In this document: positions 1-12,540 of the stretch, piece after piece
Layout of the letters: each line of letters begins with the position of its first letter
How positions within the stretch are numbered: position 1 is the first letter of the stretch
Assembly (NCBI RefSeq): GCF_040807025.1
Contig: NC_090942.1
Span: 208,404,640-208,468,639 of the forward strand
DNA length: 64,000 bases
Direction: 5' to 3'
From: Struthio camelus
Lineage: Eukaryota > Chordata > Aves > Struthioniformes > Struthionidae
Made by a program: the position numbers and the translations under genes
Notes under the pieces: generated by a model
What the model saw: only the letters and a program-made list of their open reading frames with translations
Told to the model about the DNA's origin: nothing
Databases searched by the model: none

Positions 1-960
1 GAGAGAGCACTTATGTGTTTTCAAATATTTTACTTTGTTAAATTGAACAAGCTAAATTCTTCGGGTTAATATACTGAAAGATAGGCTTTCTGTTTCCCTG
101 CTCATCATAACCCTTCTCTGCATCTGTGCTAGTTTCAGTTCATCTTTCTTGAGCAATGGTGACTGAAATTCTATCATCTTAACTTAGTTTTCCTTTTAAA
201 AAACACTTTTGAAAGTCCCTTTGAAAAACAAAAAAGGGTCTGCAGGAAACTACTACTCATTGGGCAAAAAGTATGATGTTAATAGAAGTTCATATTAGCT
301 AATCATGAAATGTTAATGATATTCTTAATATAGAGCTCATATTCTTTAATAAAAGCAATTATTACAACTGTAAATATGTTGAACTAGATAAAAACGAACA
401 AAGAACAACTTATTGTATGGCTTTGTTTCTTCATGGAGACAGACTTGTGGTTTTTTTAATGTTAATTTAATGGATATTTGTCTGTTGTACATCTTTATTT
501 GCAGCTTTCATCGCATAAGGCTTCATCTTAGTGTTTCTTTCCCTGTGAATTGTAAAGCAATACATTGGATGGTTTGTTCAGAATTTCTCAGAATTGAACT
601 ATTCTTTTCTTGCTCTATATTTTTCCTTTTAAAATTGCCATGTAGGAGCTGCATAATTGTAGATCCTCTCATACAGTTAACTTTCACCTCACTCTTTGAA
701 ATAATCTTAGCATGTCCTTAAAGATATCATTTGTATTTGAGAGGAGTGTGTATTGTAAAGGTGCTGTAATTCTTTACTGATTAGAAATGCTTTCATGTGG
801 CTGGTCTTTTTACTTGAAGAAAACAGTTATTTTACGTATTCTTTCAAAGAATGATAAATTATGCAAATTCACTTCCTAGGCCAACTGGGTTTTATGTCTC
901 ATAATGAGGTCAATAGGGGGAGACTGTGTGTGCTGAGCAGTTTTGGTCTTTCACAGATTG

Positions 961-1100
961 TGTGTTAACTGCTCCACTCGTGTACGTGTGTGTTAACTGC
1001 TCCACTCGTGTACGTGTGTGTTAACTGCTCCACTCGTGTACGTGTGTGTTAACTGCTCCACTCGTGTACGTGTGTGTTAACTGCTCCACTCGTGTACGTA
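961..1100. repeat. 28-bp minisatellite, five copies
   Basis: Five head-to-tail 28-bp units begin at 961, 989, 1017, 1045 and 1073. Each starts TGTGTTAACTGCTCC and ends CGTGTACGTG. The first four are identical and the fifth differs only in its last base (A for G). Such uniformity implies recent expansion or ongoing homogenisation. It lies inside DCUN1D5 intron 1, 631 bp before the next exon. Confidence 0.97.
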
Positions 1101-1444
1101 TACCAACCATCCTTAAACATCTACAGAATTTACAGAGATGTAATTACATATTTAATGTAAACAAATTAATTGAGTTTTCATCCCAAATTTGGATGCTTAA
1201 ATATAGATAGCCTGACTTTCAAATATGTCAAACTCTGCAGCTCCTGTTGACCTAAATGAGAATGGTGTGTATTCAGCACTCTTGAAGATCAGGCTTATTA
1301 GACACCTAACAAATGCCTGTATGTATAAATGTAAGTAGATAAGCAGGCACTTGAATTACTGCGTAGTGATATTTTGACCATCTGCGATCTGCGTGTGGGT
1401 TTTTTTGGTTTAATGTCTACAAGGTAACAGTATGTCTACATTTC

Positions 1445-1467
1445 AAAAAAAAAAAAAAAAAAAAAAA
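1445..1467. repeat. A23 homopolymer
   Basis: An uninterrupted run of 23 A lies in DCUN1D5 intron 1. No recognisable retroposed sequence precedes it, so it is probably a simple repeat rather than the tail of a processed copy. Confidence 0.9.
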
Positions 1468-1730
1468 GGTAAGAGTTACAGCCCTTTCGTGATCTAATTT
1501 ATTTCATTCCGAGCTAATTTTATTCTATGAACAAGTGTTGAATTATTATGACACACAGTTGCCCCTTAATAATTTCAGCTTCATTATTTATTGTGTATTG
1601 ACTTCATGAAATAGTTAACATAGTTTGAACTAATAAATAAGCCATTTGGATTTCAATTATAAATTATTTCCGATTTCTCGTATTTAAAATAAAGCTTCAA
1701 TTATCCTTATGTTTCTATAAGCTATTGCAG

Positions 1731-4700
1731 ATCACAAGCCTCTGGTAAAGTAATAAGCGGAGAGGAACATTTTTCAAGCAAAAAGTGCCTGGCTTGGTTT
1801 TATGAATATGCAGGTAATATATAATACACTCATATTTAAAACTAAGTGTTACTTGCATTTTTGCTTTTCATACTGTTGTAGACATAATAAATGCATCTAT
1901 ATTCACATAGTCATAACATGTACTTAAATTAGTATAGCTTTTACTATTCACTACTCAGTACCTATTCTTTTGCACACTTTTTCGCTTTATGGTTTATAAC
2001 TTACTATGACTTTCCTTAAAATAAAATAACTAGTATTGCCCAGTAGGCAGCATTGAGTGAGATGAATAGTTCTGCTTCTTGATTTAAGAAAAGCAATTAG
2101 AATAAATTAGGACATGGAAAGGTAGCTTAGATAGCAGTTTATTTACCTACTCTAAATAGATTTTATTTATAATAAAATGTAAAGGATAATGAAGTAGTTC
2201 ATGATTCAAGCCTCTTGTTTTTTTTCCTCTCTTGCAGACACTAATAGATGCTTTTATTATTTTGCTATATGAGAACCTTTTCCAACACTTTTGATATCCC
2301 GAACAATGTTTCATTCAAAAGTGTTAGAAGTAGTGTCTTTTAAATAAATGACAGTTGCTACTGAAGTAAGGGATAGTGTCAATAAATACCCAATGTGTTT
2401 TGTAGAATTTATTGAACAGTCTATAATTTATGTGCAAGTAGCAGAATTTGCCAAAAAAAATAAATTGGTATGTTCAGAAAATACAGCCTTTACCTTTTAC
2501 ACAGGTACTCATGTTAACATATTTATCCAAGACACATCAAAATAGCATGTCAGCAGGCCTTCTAATAATATATGGTTGTGCAGTAGGAATCATCTTTGGA
2601 ATAGGCTTAGCTCTAAAGCCAGGGAGAGATTTACAGAAACAATTTGGCGGATGAACTGCAGAATGTCTGTACGTGCTTTTTAAATATGCCAGTTCTGCTG
2701 CTTTTTGGAGGACATCTTTGTATTAAAATGGAGAAGAGACAGCCCAACACTATCTGTTGTGTTAGTCAAGTTTATCTCAATTTTAGTCATAGGCCTTTCT
2801 TCTGCTTTGTGTGTGTTTAATGTGCTTACCAGTTTTGGGATTTTTCTTTATAATGCTAAATAATATGGGGAAAATACAAGATTAGGGTTTTTTTTAAAAA
2901 TTTAAAGATTCATCCTCTCTGTTTTAGCGCTAATCCGTAATGTTAACAACATTTAAAGATAAGAGTAATACCTGTAGTACTAGCACAGATAGAACTCTTT
3001 TGTCGTTGATTTAAACAAAAAAAAAAATTACTGGAAAGATATTATGCATATGGTAACTTCAGCGTAGTGTTGAGTTGGCTGAATTGTCTTAAAACGGATT
3101 GACTGCCACAGTTACTATATTTTAGCTATGACGATATAAAGGTCAGTACAGGCTTAAACTCATTTAAGCAAAATAAGCTAGCTTGTGCGCTGTTGTGAGG
3201 AAGCATTTCATAGCCTAAAGTTTGGTTTTAGTTTTGCTTTTAGTTCATAGCACTACTTCGTATGTGGTACAGGTGCCTTAACAATTGCTATGTTGGTTGC
3301 ATTTGAATACAAAAACTGCTTAAAGCTGTAATTTAGTTGGGTTCTTTTTAAAGACAGCTGTTGCAAATTGTAGTCTTAATTTTTACTTGTGCAGAATTCA
3401 AACATTACTTATGTTTTGATCTGGTCCCTTTTTGGTTTTGAAGGTCCTGATGAAGTTGTGGGGCCAGAAGGGATGGAAAAGTTCTGTGAAGACATTGGTG
3501 TTGAGCCTGAAAATGTAGGTTTCTTGCAGGATACTGATATCACTTTAGAGGGGTTATTGATTAGACTTAGTTTTATGTAAAACTCTAACTTCAGTAAGCA
3601 AAGAATTGTATATTTCCCTGCTTCTAGGAGGTTTTGCAAAATTTCAGCTGGATACATAAATTATATTTTTGTTTTTTAGCACAGTGATTGCATCTTCAGA
3701 AACTTAAAATGAAGGGGAAAATTGCACGTAGTTAAATTATTAATTGATATCTTTAACTGATATAATTGATAATAGACATCTAGAAATCAACCTTTTATAT
3801 CGCTTTAGTGTTTTCTTCTCATATGCTGACTTTTTCTTCCCTCCTTCCCTCCCTGCCCTGCTTTTTTTTTTCTCCCCTAGATTATTATGTTAGTTTTAGC
3901 CTGGAAACTAGAGGCTGAAAGCATGGGATTTTTTACCAAGGAAGAATGGTTAAAGGGGATGACCTCATTACAGTAAGTGTTTTTTACATATATAATAAAA
4001 TGTTCAAATTTTTTTGAACCAGTAGCTTTAATTATTTTTGCCCTAATTACTTGTGGATTTGTAATAAGATGCAGACGCTGTTGCCTTTAGCTCTGGTTTC
4101 AGTCAACAGCTGGAAGCAGCTACTGTTTTTGATCAAGTTGTTAATGTAATGAATTTGCTAAAATGGTTAAGATTTGGTTAACTTTACTAAATCAGGTTTG
4201 GGTGTTTTTTTCTTACAAAAGGTATTTTAAAACGTCACTCTAATTAGTGGACAAAAATAAGTAGATTTGTAGATACCCACAAGTATATCTTATCATTGGT
4301 ATTCTAGAAAGTGATGATTATTGTGTTACTTTATAATGAAGACTGATATCTTTGGTATCTAATAAATAATAGTAATTTATAATAAATCAACAGCAACACT
4401 TAGTGCTTAGGTTAAATAAAGCTTTTATAATTTATAAGTTACCTTCTTTGAGACTCTTCTCACATCCTGCTGTTTGTAGGAATTTCTGATGGGATAGCCC
4501 TCTGGTTAAGATATGGTTTCTTTAATGAAACTCAATTAGCTTTTGCTGAGGCTTGATTAAATCATTAATTTCTGTTTACTTTGTTCTTCATGAAAGTTTT
4601 CATGGTACAACAAGATAACAAGTCCCCCATACACCATTCATGTTATAATACTGACGTGGAATATTGAAAATGTCAGGGACCTACTGCTGTAGCTACAGTA

Positions 4701-7700
4701 TGCTGGGAAAGAGGCGGGGTGATTTAACTCTTAGACATGGCATATATTTGCCTGAAGAGTTCTGAATAGGTTTAGAAGATTATAATGGGCAGCTACGCTT
4801 TGGTTATCTATCACTACTGAGGAAGTGAGCCTGGTCTGACTCTTTTGTGAAATCTTATTTCATTTGGGAGTAGGCTTCCAATAGGTGCCTAGATTGTTTT
4901 TTGACTGTCAGAAGTGCTTTCACTTACTGACTGCTGGAAAGATGCAATTGCCTGAATTTCAGGACTTCAGGGATTAAATTCTAGGTGCACAGCCCCAGAG
5001 TGGAATCAGTTTAGGCGTGTAAACTTTTAGGTGCAGTGAATGGATATAGTTGGTTCACTTCTCTGAAGTACTTAAAATGTTTATGCTAAACTGGAAGCTC
5101 TCAAGGGCCAGTCAGCCTAGCAAACACGAAGCATGAAAGATGTATGAAATCTGGCAGCTCTTCAGAGCCAACACTACAGACTTTGTTTCTATGTCTGCTT
5201 TGTTTCAATAACTTGCTAAGGTTAATAATTTTTTTTAAGAGTAGAGCAGGTCATATTAATTAAATATTTTAAGATAGAAAATGCTGTAATGGTGTGCATT
5301 TTTGTATAAACAGATTTGTGATCTGAGCACCTGCTTAAGCTCAAAACAGTTAAAAATCTATGTTTTGCCTCCCATGAGTGTGATCTAGTAACAGTCTGTA
5401 GACTGAGCATCTGCATGAAGCAGTGATGCTTGCAGAAAAATTCAAGATTCATTGGCCTGAAAAGAGAACATAAATCTGTAGATTTGTGCTGTTTGGGCTT
5501 ACTGGGAAGGGAGAATCATAATATGGGATTCCATCTGGGATGAGGAATCTAGTTCCTCTTTGAAAGGTTTGACTATCTTTTGAAAGACAAGGATTTATAC
5601 TCTGAGAGCAGCAGAGTATTAATATGTTCCTGCACAGCAATTTCCTTTTTAATTTTGCATGAAGAAATGACATTACAATGTAAAGTCTAGTGTGTGCTTT
5701 AAGTCTGATTTATATCACAGAAACCTTATTTCAAAATAGGTGAAATGCGTAATGTAGTTGTATGAACAGGGCTGGGTGAGATTAGCTCCAGAGTAAGATA
5801 CGTAAAAGTATGGTGTATATGCAAGAGCTGGATTTCTTAAGCTCTTACTGAAATCTGTGGAGGTCTATTCAATACAGTGGAGCCTAGGGAGATAGTCGGT
5901 TTACCCTCAGGCAGACGCGTAGTGACTTGTCATCTGAATTGCTCTTTAGGCTGGGTTGGCTACCTCTCTACCAATTATAATGCGAACACCTAAAGCTTAG
6001 ACACCTAAGTTTAAGCTATCTAAATGCAGATACCAACATTTTGGCACCTGAGTTTTGAAGTTAAATCCTTCCTCTTTTTTGTATGTTTTTGATATGCTGA
6101 TGAAGCTCTTTAGAGAGGAGGAGAAAAATAAATGTGATGAGGTATACATTGTCAAAGCTAAGGTTGATCAAGCAATAGGGGGTAGCAGTTTTCTGCCACT
6201 TAAATAACTTGAGTTGCAAAAGTAAGGATTCTAGTATATCCTGTTAAGTAGGGTGAATCCTACCTTTTACATATGTAAAAGCTGGTTGTCCGAATCTAAA
6301 TTAATCAGCTGAAGCTCCTTTCATAGTCAGCGGAGAGAAGCAAGTACCTCTGCCTAGCAATTTTTTAGCTATTTTAGACACCTTGTTAGGATTAAATGAA
6401 TAGCCCTTGGGAAATGATTGTTTATCTATACTTGCCTTAAAGGAAGTGAAAGGTAAATAACTTAAAAGCTGAACGTTTACCTTTCAGGTATCTAAGTTAA
6501 AGGAGATGAAACACACTCATATATTTATCAATTGTAGGCTCTGTAGACCTACAAAGAAGAGATGCATCTATACAACTGAAGTGAAGGAAAAGTCATTAAA
6601 ATTGAGAATTTTCTTAAATACCGTACAAGTCAATGTCTCAACAAGACAAATGCAAACAAACAACTTAGCATGGAAAAAAGTGAGGCTTATGCAGCTACTG
6701 TCTGAGCACTGGTGTCATGGCACTTCCCTCTGGTTGTGTTTTGAACTTTGGCGTTTGAGCCAAATTTTACAGGAAGGTTGAGCTTTTAAAAGTTACTCTG
6801 TATAAAATTGTTTTGAAAATAAGTGTCCAGGTAAAGCGAAGAGAGCCAAATTAGATCCCAGCTGAGGGAAAGTTAGTGGCATGACCTCAATTATATTTTA
6901 GGTACAAGAAAAGCCACAGGTCGAGGCAGGAAAGTAGATGTTATACCTTGTGCAGTTTGCAGGAAAAAAAAATGTATTTGACTTTTTCAATATTGTTTTA
7001 ATAAGCTAATACCAGCTCCTTTTCTACTTTTCAATCTTTCTCCCTGTTATCCCCTTTCTTCCCTTTCATTTCTGTGGTGCTAACAGGAAGTATAGTGTAA
7101 ATACAATTTAGTGCTAGTATAACATTCAGTATATACTACAATATAAATAATTTCTGGAGTCCAGACCTGTAAATCAATTGACATAGTGAAATTATAGCAC
7201 TGCTGGGGCATAAAGATGTCTTTTTGTGCTCTTAAGCTGTTACTTCCTTGGACCTTTAAATGTTCCAATTTTAACATGGAACCTACATTTCAGGCGATCC
7301 TATTTCAATGCATGAAGATGAATGGGTGGGCAAAATGGATCTGTTTCCTTTGATCCCTTCAGAGGGCTGGAAGATGGGGGGAGAAACTTTTGTAGATTAA
7401 AAGACGTTACAATTAATTATGTGCTACCATCAGTAGAGGTTTGTGGCTTAATGTTTGGTTGACTTGGGCCTCATTTTTTTGATAGACATTTGATACACTG
7501 GTGTATATATATATTACTAGTTTCTCTTTTTAGTAGGAGAAAAGGTAGGTATATATGTGTAATCCTGAAATGCAAAACATTGGAATATCTGAAAAGTGGT
7601 TGATGTGTCATCACTCTGCCCATGTTGCCTATGCCTCAGATAAGCTATACCTCAATAGAAATTAAAGTAGTACTAATTTCTGGTGTTAATTTTTCTGTAT

Positions 7701-10700
7701 TCCATATGTATATATGTGTATGTATAGATATATACATCTCTACATGTAATATAGGGATGTGAAGAGAATGTAGTAAGCTTATGTCTGGAATAGCTTCGTT
7801 GCTTTTCCGATAACTTTCTGTCATGTTACTTTTCAGGAAAAGCCAGTTCAATAAATTGTTTCTTGTTCTAATTTCTGTATAGCAGTTTACTGTCATTTCA
7901 AATCTTAATTAGAAGCTTGTCCTGTCTTTTAAAAAAACCAAAAACTTTGAATTTACCCATACTTTGTTAGGAAGATAATTCTATCATCTTCGCTATGGAA
8001 CAGCCACACAAACAGCTAGATCTCCGTAAAGAAGTTTGCCAAACTTCTCAACACACTAGTGTGAAGGAGGGAATCCATGGCCAGGTGTGGGAATGTCTTA
8101 AGTGGCTGTGATGTTTTGTGTCAGTAACCCTCTGTATTCCTACATCAGGCCTCAGTGATGCTTTTCTGTTTGAATGTGATCCATTTGACTGATTGATTTT
8201 AAATAGACTGAAAATACCTCAAGAGTCTTAAGACTTCGTAATTGGCACACTTTCATACCAACCTTGCCAAGATCATGACTACTGCATTGCAATATGTATA
8301 TAGCCAATAATATAATGGACAATTATAGCAATTTTACTGTGTGCTTAAATTTCTAATCAGTATTTTAACAAAATATTGTAGGAAATGTAAATATATTGAA
8401 GTGTGTGTGTCCATGGCATGTTAAACAATCTCAGGTCATATTTGAAAAAAATGTGGTAAACCCACTTTAGTTTATGTAATTCATCACATATTAACAGTTC
8501 AAGCATTTAGATTTGTGCTTGATAGGCAGACATCTTCAAGAGTAGAGGAGAATGTTATTGCACTGCAAAGGTTTGAACATAGAAAGGAAAGATATGTTTG
8601 CTGTAATGGCATCTCATTATTTATATTCATTACACTGATAGCTGCCAGTTAGGTGGCTGAAGACAAAAAAGTGAATATATTTTTAGGACTGTAAACGTAC
8701 TCTAAGCTTAATGAACAAAACTTGTTTTCAATTTAATGCATGGATTATAAAATATTTTAGTTTGTCATTTAAATGTGCAACCTAATTAGCTAATTGTTTT
8801 ATTTATTAACGTTAATTTTTAGCATTTTGCAAGATCTTAGCCCAAGCTGTATTTCCAGGGTCACAATTGTTCAGAGGCCGAGAGGCAGCTAGTAAACCTA
8901 GGAATAAAGTACTGGCTGTGGACAGAGTACAGCGTCTTAGCAACGCATTCTGCAGTACTTCTGAAGTCCTTTTCTTTGGGATTCTCTGACAAGTCCATAA
9001 GGTGCTGTTAAACGCAAAGATACAAATGCATTCCCTGAGAGGCAGACTGCCAGAAGGCTGCCATGTACACCAAAGGAAGCATCCGTGTATGCCTTCTCTC
9101 TGTTTCCCAAAGTGTTGCTTTTGTCACATAGAATACAGGGCAAGATGGAATGTTTTGGGGTGTGGGGGTTTCAGGGTGTTGCGTGTTTTTGTTTTTTGTT
9201 ATTTTGGTTTGAGTCAAAACAAGCCATTATTTTCTAAGAACAAAACTTGATATGACAACTATTCTTTTGAGTGAGTCTTTCCTGGAGGAAAAGACTTTCA
9301 TGTGTAGATTACATTCTCTTGTGTTGGTGAACCTAACCCATTTTCTACATGGAAACAAGAATCCTTTCCAAGTGAAATATGTAAAAAGTTGTAGGTGTTC
9401 TTACCAAAGGGTTATCACGTCAACTAGCAGACCTGGAAATTCGCAGTAGAACCTGTGAGTTTTCAATTTAACAGGTACTGATTAGTCCAAGCTATAGGCT
9501 TATTGGAGGTTGTATTTATTAATCGTAAAACACTAGCAAACTTCAGTAAGCTTTGCACAGTGCCTGCTTAGCTCTACAATTCATAACTATGTACAGTCCT
9601 GAAAGTTCTTTTTGTGCAAAGGGATATAACATGGAGCACTTCCTGAAAGCTGGCCTTTGTCACCTTCCTGCATATTGAATAGTGTTTTCTTCAAACTTCT
9701 GGAATGATTGAAAGAGAACGTATTGCTAGGCATAAATAAAAATTGCATAAAAAGACTACTTGAGAAGTAAAAGCAGAGACTTTGTATTGCATAGCTGATA
9801 CATCTTAAAAAATCCTGCTTATGGAACCCAAACATTTATCATGTCACTAAGTTGCAGATGTTGAGCATGTTTAACGTTCTTTAAGTCCCTTTCGTGGTAT
9901 TACTCCTCTGCAAATCTGATGATTGTGTTTTGGTGATTTTTAGTTTTTTCCATTTCTTGGCACTGCTTTCTCTGTCCAAAAATTCTTTCAAGCATCTAAT
10001 GTTTTTTTCCTTTATTTTAAGGTGTGACTGTACAGAAAAATTACAGAGTAAATTTGATTTCTTGCGGTCACAATTGAATGACATTTCATCCTTTAAGAAT
10101 ATCTACAGATATGCCTTTGATTTTGCAAGGGTAAGACTCCTGGAATATCGGAGTTCTTTTTTCAGTTACTGAATGAGCTTGCATTCAAGTGTTGTTTATG
10201 CTTTCCTTGTATGTTTAATCTTAGGATAAAGACCAACGAAGTCTTGATATTGATACTGCAAAATCCATGTTAGCTCTTCTGCTTGGAAGAACTTGGCCAC
10301 TGTTTTCAGTATTTTACCAATACCTGGAGGTACACATTTCCTTGACTTTCTGAATGATGGCATACTGGCTTGTCCTATGAAAAAGTTTCAGGGTTTGTTT
10401 TGTTCATGAATGTATCCGTGTTGCTTTTTTTCCCCTTCGTTGGCATCGTTATGAAACAGATATTCTTGTATGTGTCATAAATCTTTCTCTGCTTTTCCCC
10501 CGCCCTGCCCTGGTTTCTGTTATCAAAAGCAGCTATAATTTCATCATTATCGGGCTATAAAGGTAAACCTAGAATTAAGTAGAAGAGCCCTAGCAGTTTT
10601 CTTCGGTTACGTCTGTGCTGAATTTCAAGTTTGCCTTGAGTCTGTATTAAGGTGACCTTTCGGGATCCTCTGTGAGGAGGAGATTAGGCTGGTGTTTTTC

Positions 10701-12267
10701 TTTAGTTTTTACATACCTACATCGCTCATGAGAGAGCGCAAATACCTTTATCTCCTTAACCCTTGCAGCTGCAATATGTGACTGCAGTGCCTCCCTTGAA
10801 AGGAAGATGTGATCTATGTGTGTAGATACAATGTGTAGGTACCTTGAGCTCTGGTTATCTATAGAACATTTAGATCTTCTCAGCTAAGCTGCAAGTGATT
10901 TATAACCAGCAACGAGGATGTGTTTAGTTGGATTGTGGAGCATACTAGGCTAGAGACCGTTCCCTCTGGCTTCAAGTCAGTACAATGAAGCAATGTGATC
11001 ATGCTATATTGTACCCTGGAGAAAATAAGGTTCTGTAACTGATCATTCTGGAAGTGTATTTGAGCTAAGCATGCCCTGTTTCAGGGCAAAGTGAAAATTA
11101 CCGGTTTTTGAAGCACCAGAGTAGTGACTTCTGTAGTCATCTGGTATTTTAATTTTGTTCTGATCTTCTTCCAAAAGACTGCTGAACAGTTTCAGAACTG
11201 TGGAAGTAGGTATTGTGTAGTCTTAAGATTGGAAAACCAAGGAAATAAACAGCAGATATTATTATCCATTACATTATTTGTTAGGAACTTACTCAGGATG
11301 ACACAAGAAAAACCAGAAATTATCAAATGTCTTTTGACATTTTAATATGTTTAAATTAAATTATTTTCCCTAGCAATCGAAGTATAGAGTTATGAACAAG
11401 GATCAGTGGTACAATGTGTTAGAATTCAGCAGAACTGTCCATGCAGATCTTAGCAACTATGATGAAGATGGTGCATGTAAGTATTCATAACATTCTGCTT
11501 ATTCAACTGTTGTTCTGATATTTTCAAGATGCACAAATGAGCACATTAAATTATTGTAACAGAAACAATATTGTAAAGTGTAAAATATTTCTTCTTCAGC
11601 AATGCTTAGAAGAGCTGTCCTGTTAACATCTGCTATTTGAAGGTGGTGGCTAATTTCAGTAGAGTTTTAGTGGTATGATGGTATACTTTTGCCAGCTTAT
11701 GTTCAGGTGAGGATCAAGTGAAGCTACTTGATATATGAAACTGTAGACTTGCAGCAAACTTGCATTCTGTAGTGATACATAAAAGATTCTGGTTGAATTA
11801 TAAGGTACCTTACCTGCCAGTACTTGGGAAATGGTTGATGAGTCTAAACTCTATTCTGGCTGATAGTCAATTACAATAGAATTGTATTGCATTAGGCATT
11901 GGATCTTGTCCTGTGTTTAATTATATGCAGTTTTTAAAGCTCTAGCAAGAAGGAATTACTTCCTCCGGTTTACAACATAACCTTATTAGTTTTCTATGTG
12001 GTTCACTTCACTTGTCAAATGCATCAGGAACATTTTCTTCATAGTTCCATATGAAGTGTGTTCAAGTAGTTCTTTGACACCTTTGGCTTGAAATGATTGT
12101 AGTCATATTTTGAGGTTTCCATAAGTTTTTGACCATACGGATTGACCTTCATATATTAAGAGAACATGTTTTAAAGACGTTTTTAAATATAACTATTTCA
12201 TGCGTTTGCAGGGCCTGTACTTCTGGATGAATTTGTTGAATGGCAAAAGGTTCGTCAAGCGTCATAG
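1731..12267 (+). CDS. DCUN1D5: DCN1-like protein 5, seven coding exons (5' partial)
   Basis: DCUN1D5 helps NEDD8 transfer onto cullins by bringing the E2 and the cullin-RBX1 ligase together. Coding exons are 1731-1813, 3444-3514, 3881-3972, 10022-10130, 10225-10329, 11374-11476 and 12212-12267 (stop TAG at 12265). All introns are GT-AG and reading frames join without a gap. The product has 205 residues after the first split codon, which equals human DCUN1D5 (237 residues) minus about 32 residues encoded by exon 1, off the left edge. Recognisable segments include [19 protein letters not shown], the EF-hand-like part of the potentiating-neddylation domain, and [17 protein letters not shown]. 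The three cullin-binding residues known as the DAD patch are all present: Asp in KDQW, Ala in DGAW 24 residues later, and Asp six further on. The protein ends WQKVRQAS. No break or frameshift is seen. The paralogue DCUN1D4 is less likely because the fit to DCUN1D5 is close across all exons. Confidence 0.96.
2547..2654 (+). CDS. Candidate 35-codon membrane micro-ORF inside DCUN1D5 intron
   Basis: An ATG at 2547 opens a 35-residue frame ending at TGA 2652-2654. It has a hydrophobic stretch rich in Gly and Ile (about residues 4-23) followed by a short basic tail with [12 protein letters not shown]. That layout is common in single-pass microproteins of mitochondrial or ER membranes. I do not recognise the protein. 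The frame extends upstream without a stop to 2448. No strong Kozak context is seen, and the sequence lies between two DCUN1D5 coding exons. It may be chance, a retrocopy fragment, or part of an alternative transcript. Confidence 0.2.
   Translation: MSAGLLIIYGCAVGIIFGIGLALKPGRDLQKQFGG
3973..10021 (+). other. DCUN1D5: DCUN1D5 long intron (6.05 kb)
   Basis: The largest DCUN1D5 intron lies between the exon ending ...GMTSLQ and the exon starting at 10022. It starts GTAAGTG at 3973 and ends TTTTAAG at 10021. It is AT-rich, with a short TA/TG-rich tract near 7500-7560 and 7700-7740. A weak dispersed motif built on CACCTAA lies near 5985-6065, perhaps an old repeat. I see no coding exon or recent transposon in it. 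Confidence 0.75.
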
Positions 12268-12540
12268 CAAGAACAATTCAGAAGAAAATGCAAAAGTTTT
12301 TTTTGATGCCCACCTCTACACAAACTAATGAGAAAAACAAAGGATTGCATTTTCATTCTTATGAAAGACTTTACAGTAATTTTTTTTCCTTTTCTAAGGA
12401 AGTTTTCTTGTTACATGTGATATGGGCATTGAACCACACCTCTTCTGAGACTGAAAGTTGGAGTTTTTGTTTTGAGTCTTATGTTTATAGCATTTATTTC
12501 AGAACAATAAAGATTCAGATTTGTGACAAAGGCCTAAAAG
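12268..12540 (+). other. DCUN1D5: DCUN1D5 proximal 3'UTR
   Basis: The sequence from the DCUN1D5 stop codon to the first poly(A) site is an AT-rich 3'UTR. Cleavage is expected 10-30 bases after the AATAAA at 12506. Confidence 0.7.
12506..12511 (+). terminator. DCUN1D5: Poly(A) signal AATAAA, proximal
   Basis: AATAAA lies 239 bases after the DCUN1D5 stop. A GT-rich element (GAGTGTGGTGTCTGTTTTT region, about 12562-12580) follows at the distance expected for a vertebrate downstream element, so this is a convincing cleavage site. Confidence 0.75.

Larger units (their letters stand above)
1..1730 (+). other. DCUN1D5: DCUN1D5 intron 1 (3' part)
   Basis: The stretch before the first visible exon is AT-rich, and I see no missing DCUN1D5 N-terminal coding in it. 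It ends in the acceptor GCTATTGCAG at 1721-1730. It contains the 28-bp tandem array (961-1100) and an A23 run at 1445-1467. Small open frames here, such as 413-721, look like chance ORFs. Confidence 0.7.

Noticed and set aside
413-721. 102-codon open frame in DCUN1D5 intron 1
   Set aside because: Cys/Phe/Leu-rich translation typical of T-rich intron DNA; no acceptor or donor fits DCUN1D5 coding phase.
961-1100. CRISPR-like array of 28-bp repeats
   Set aside because: The units are directly adjacent with no spacers, and the host is a vertebrate; it is a minisatellite.
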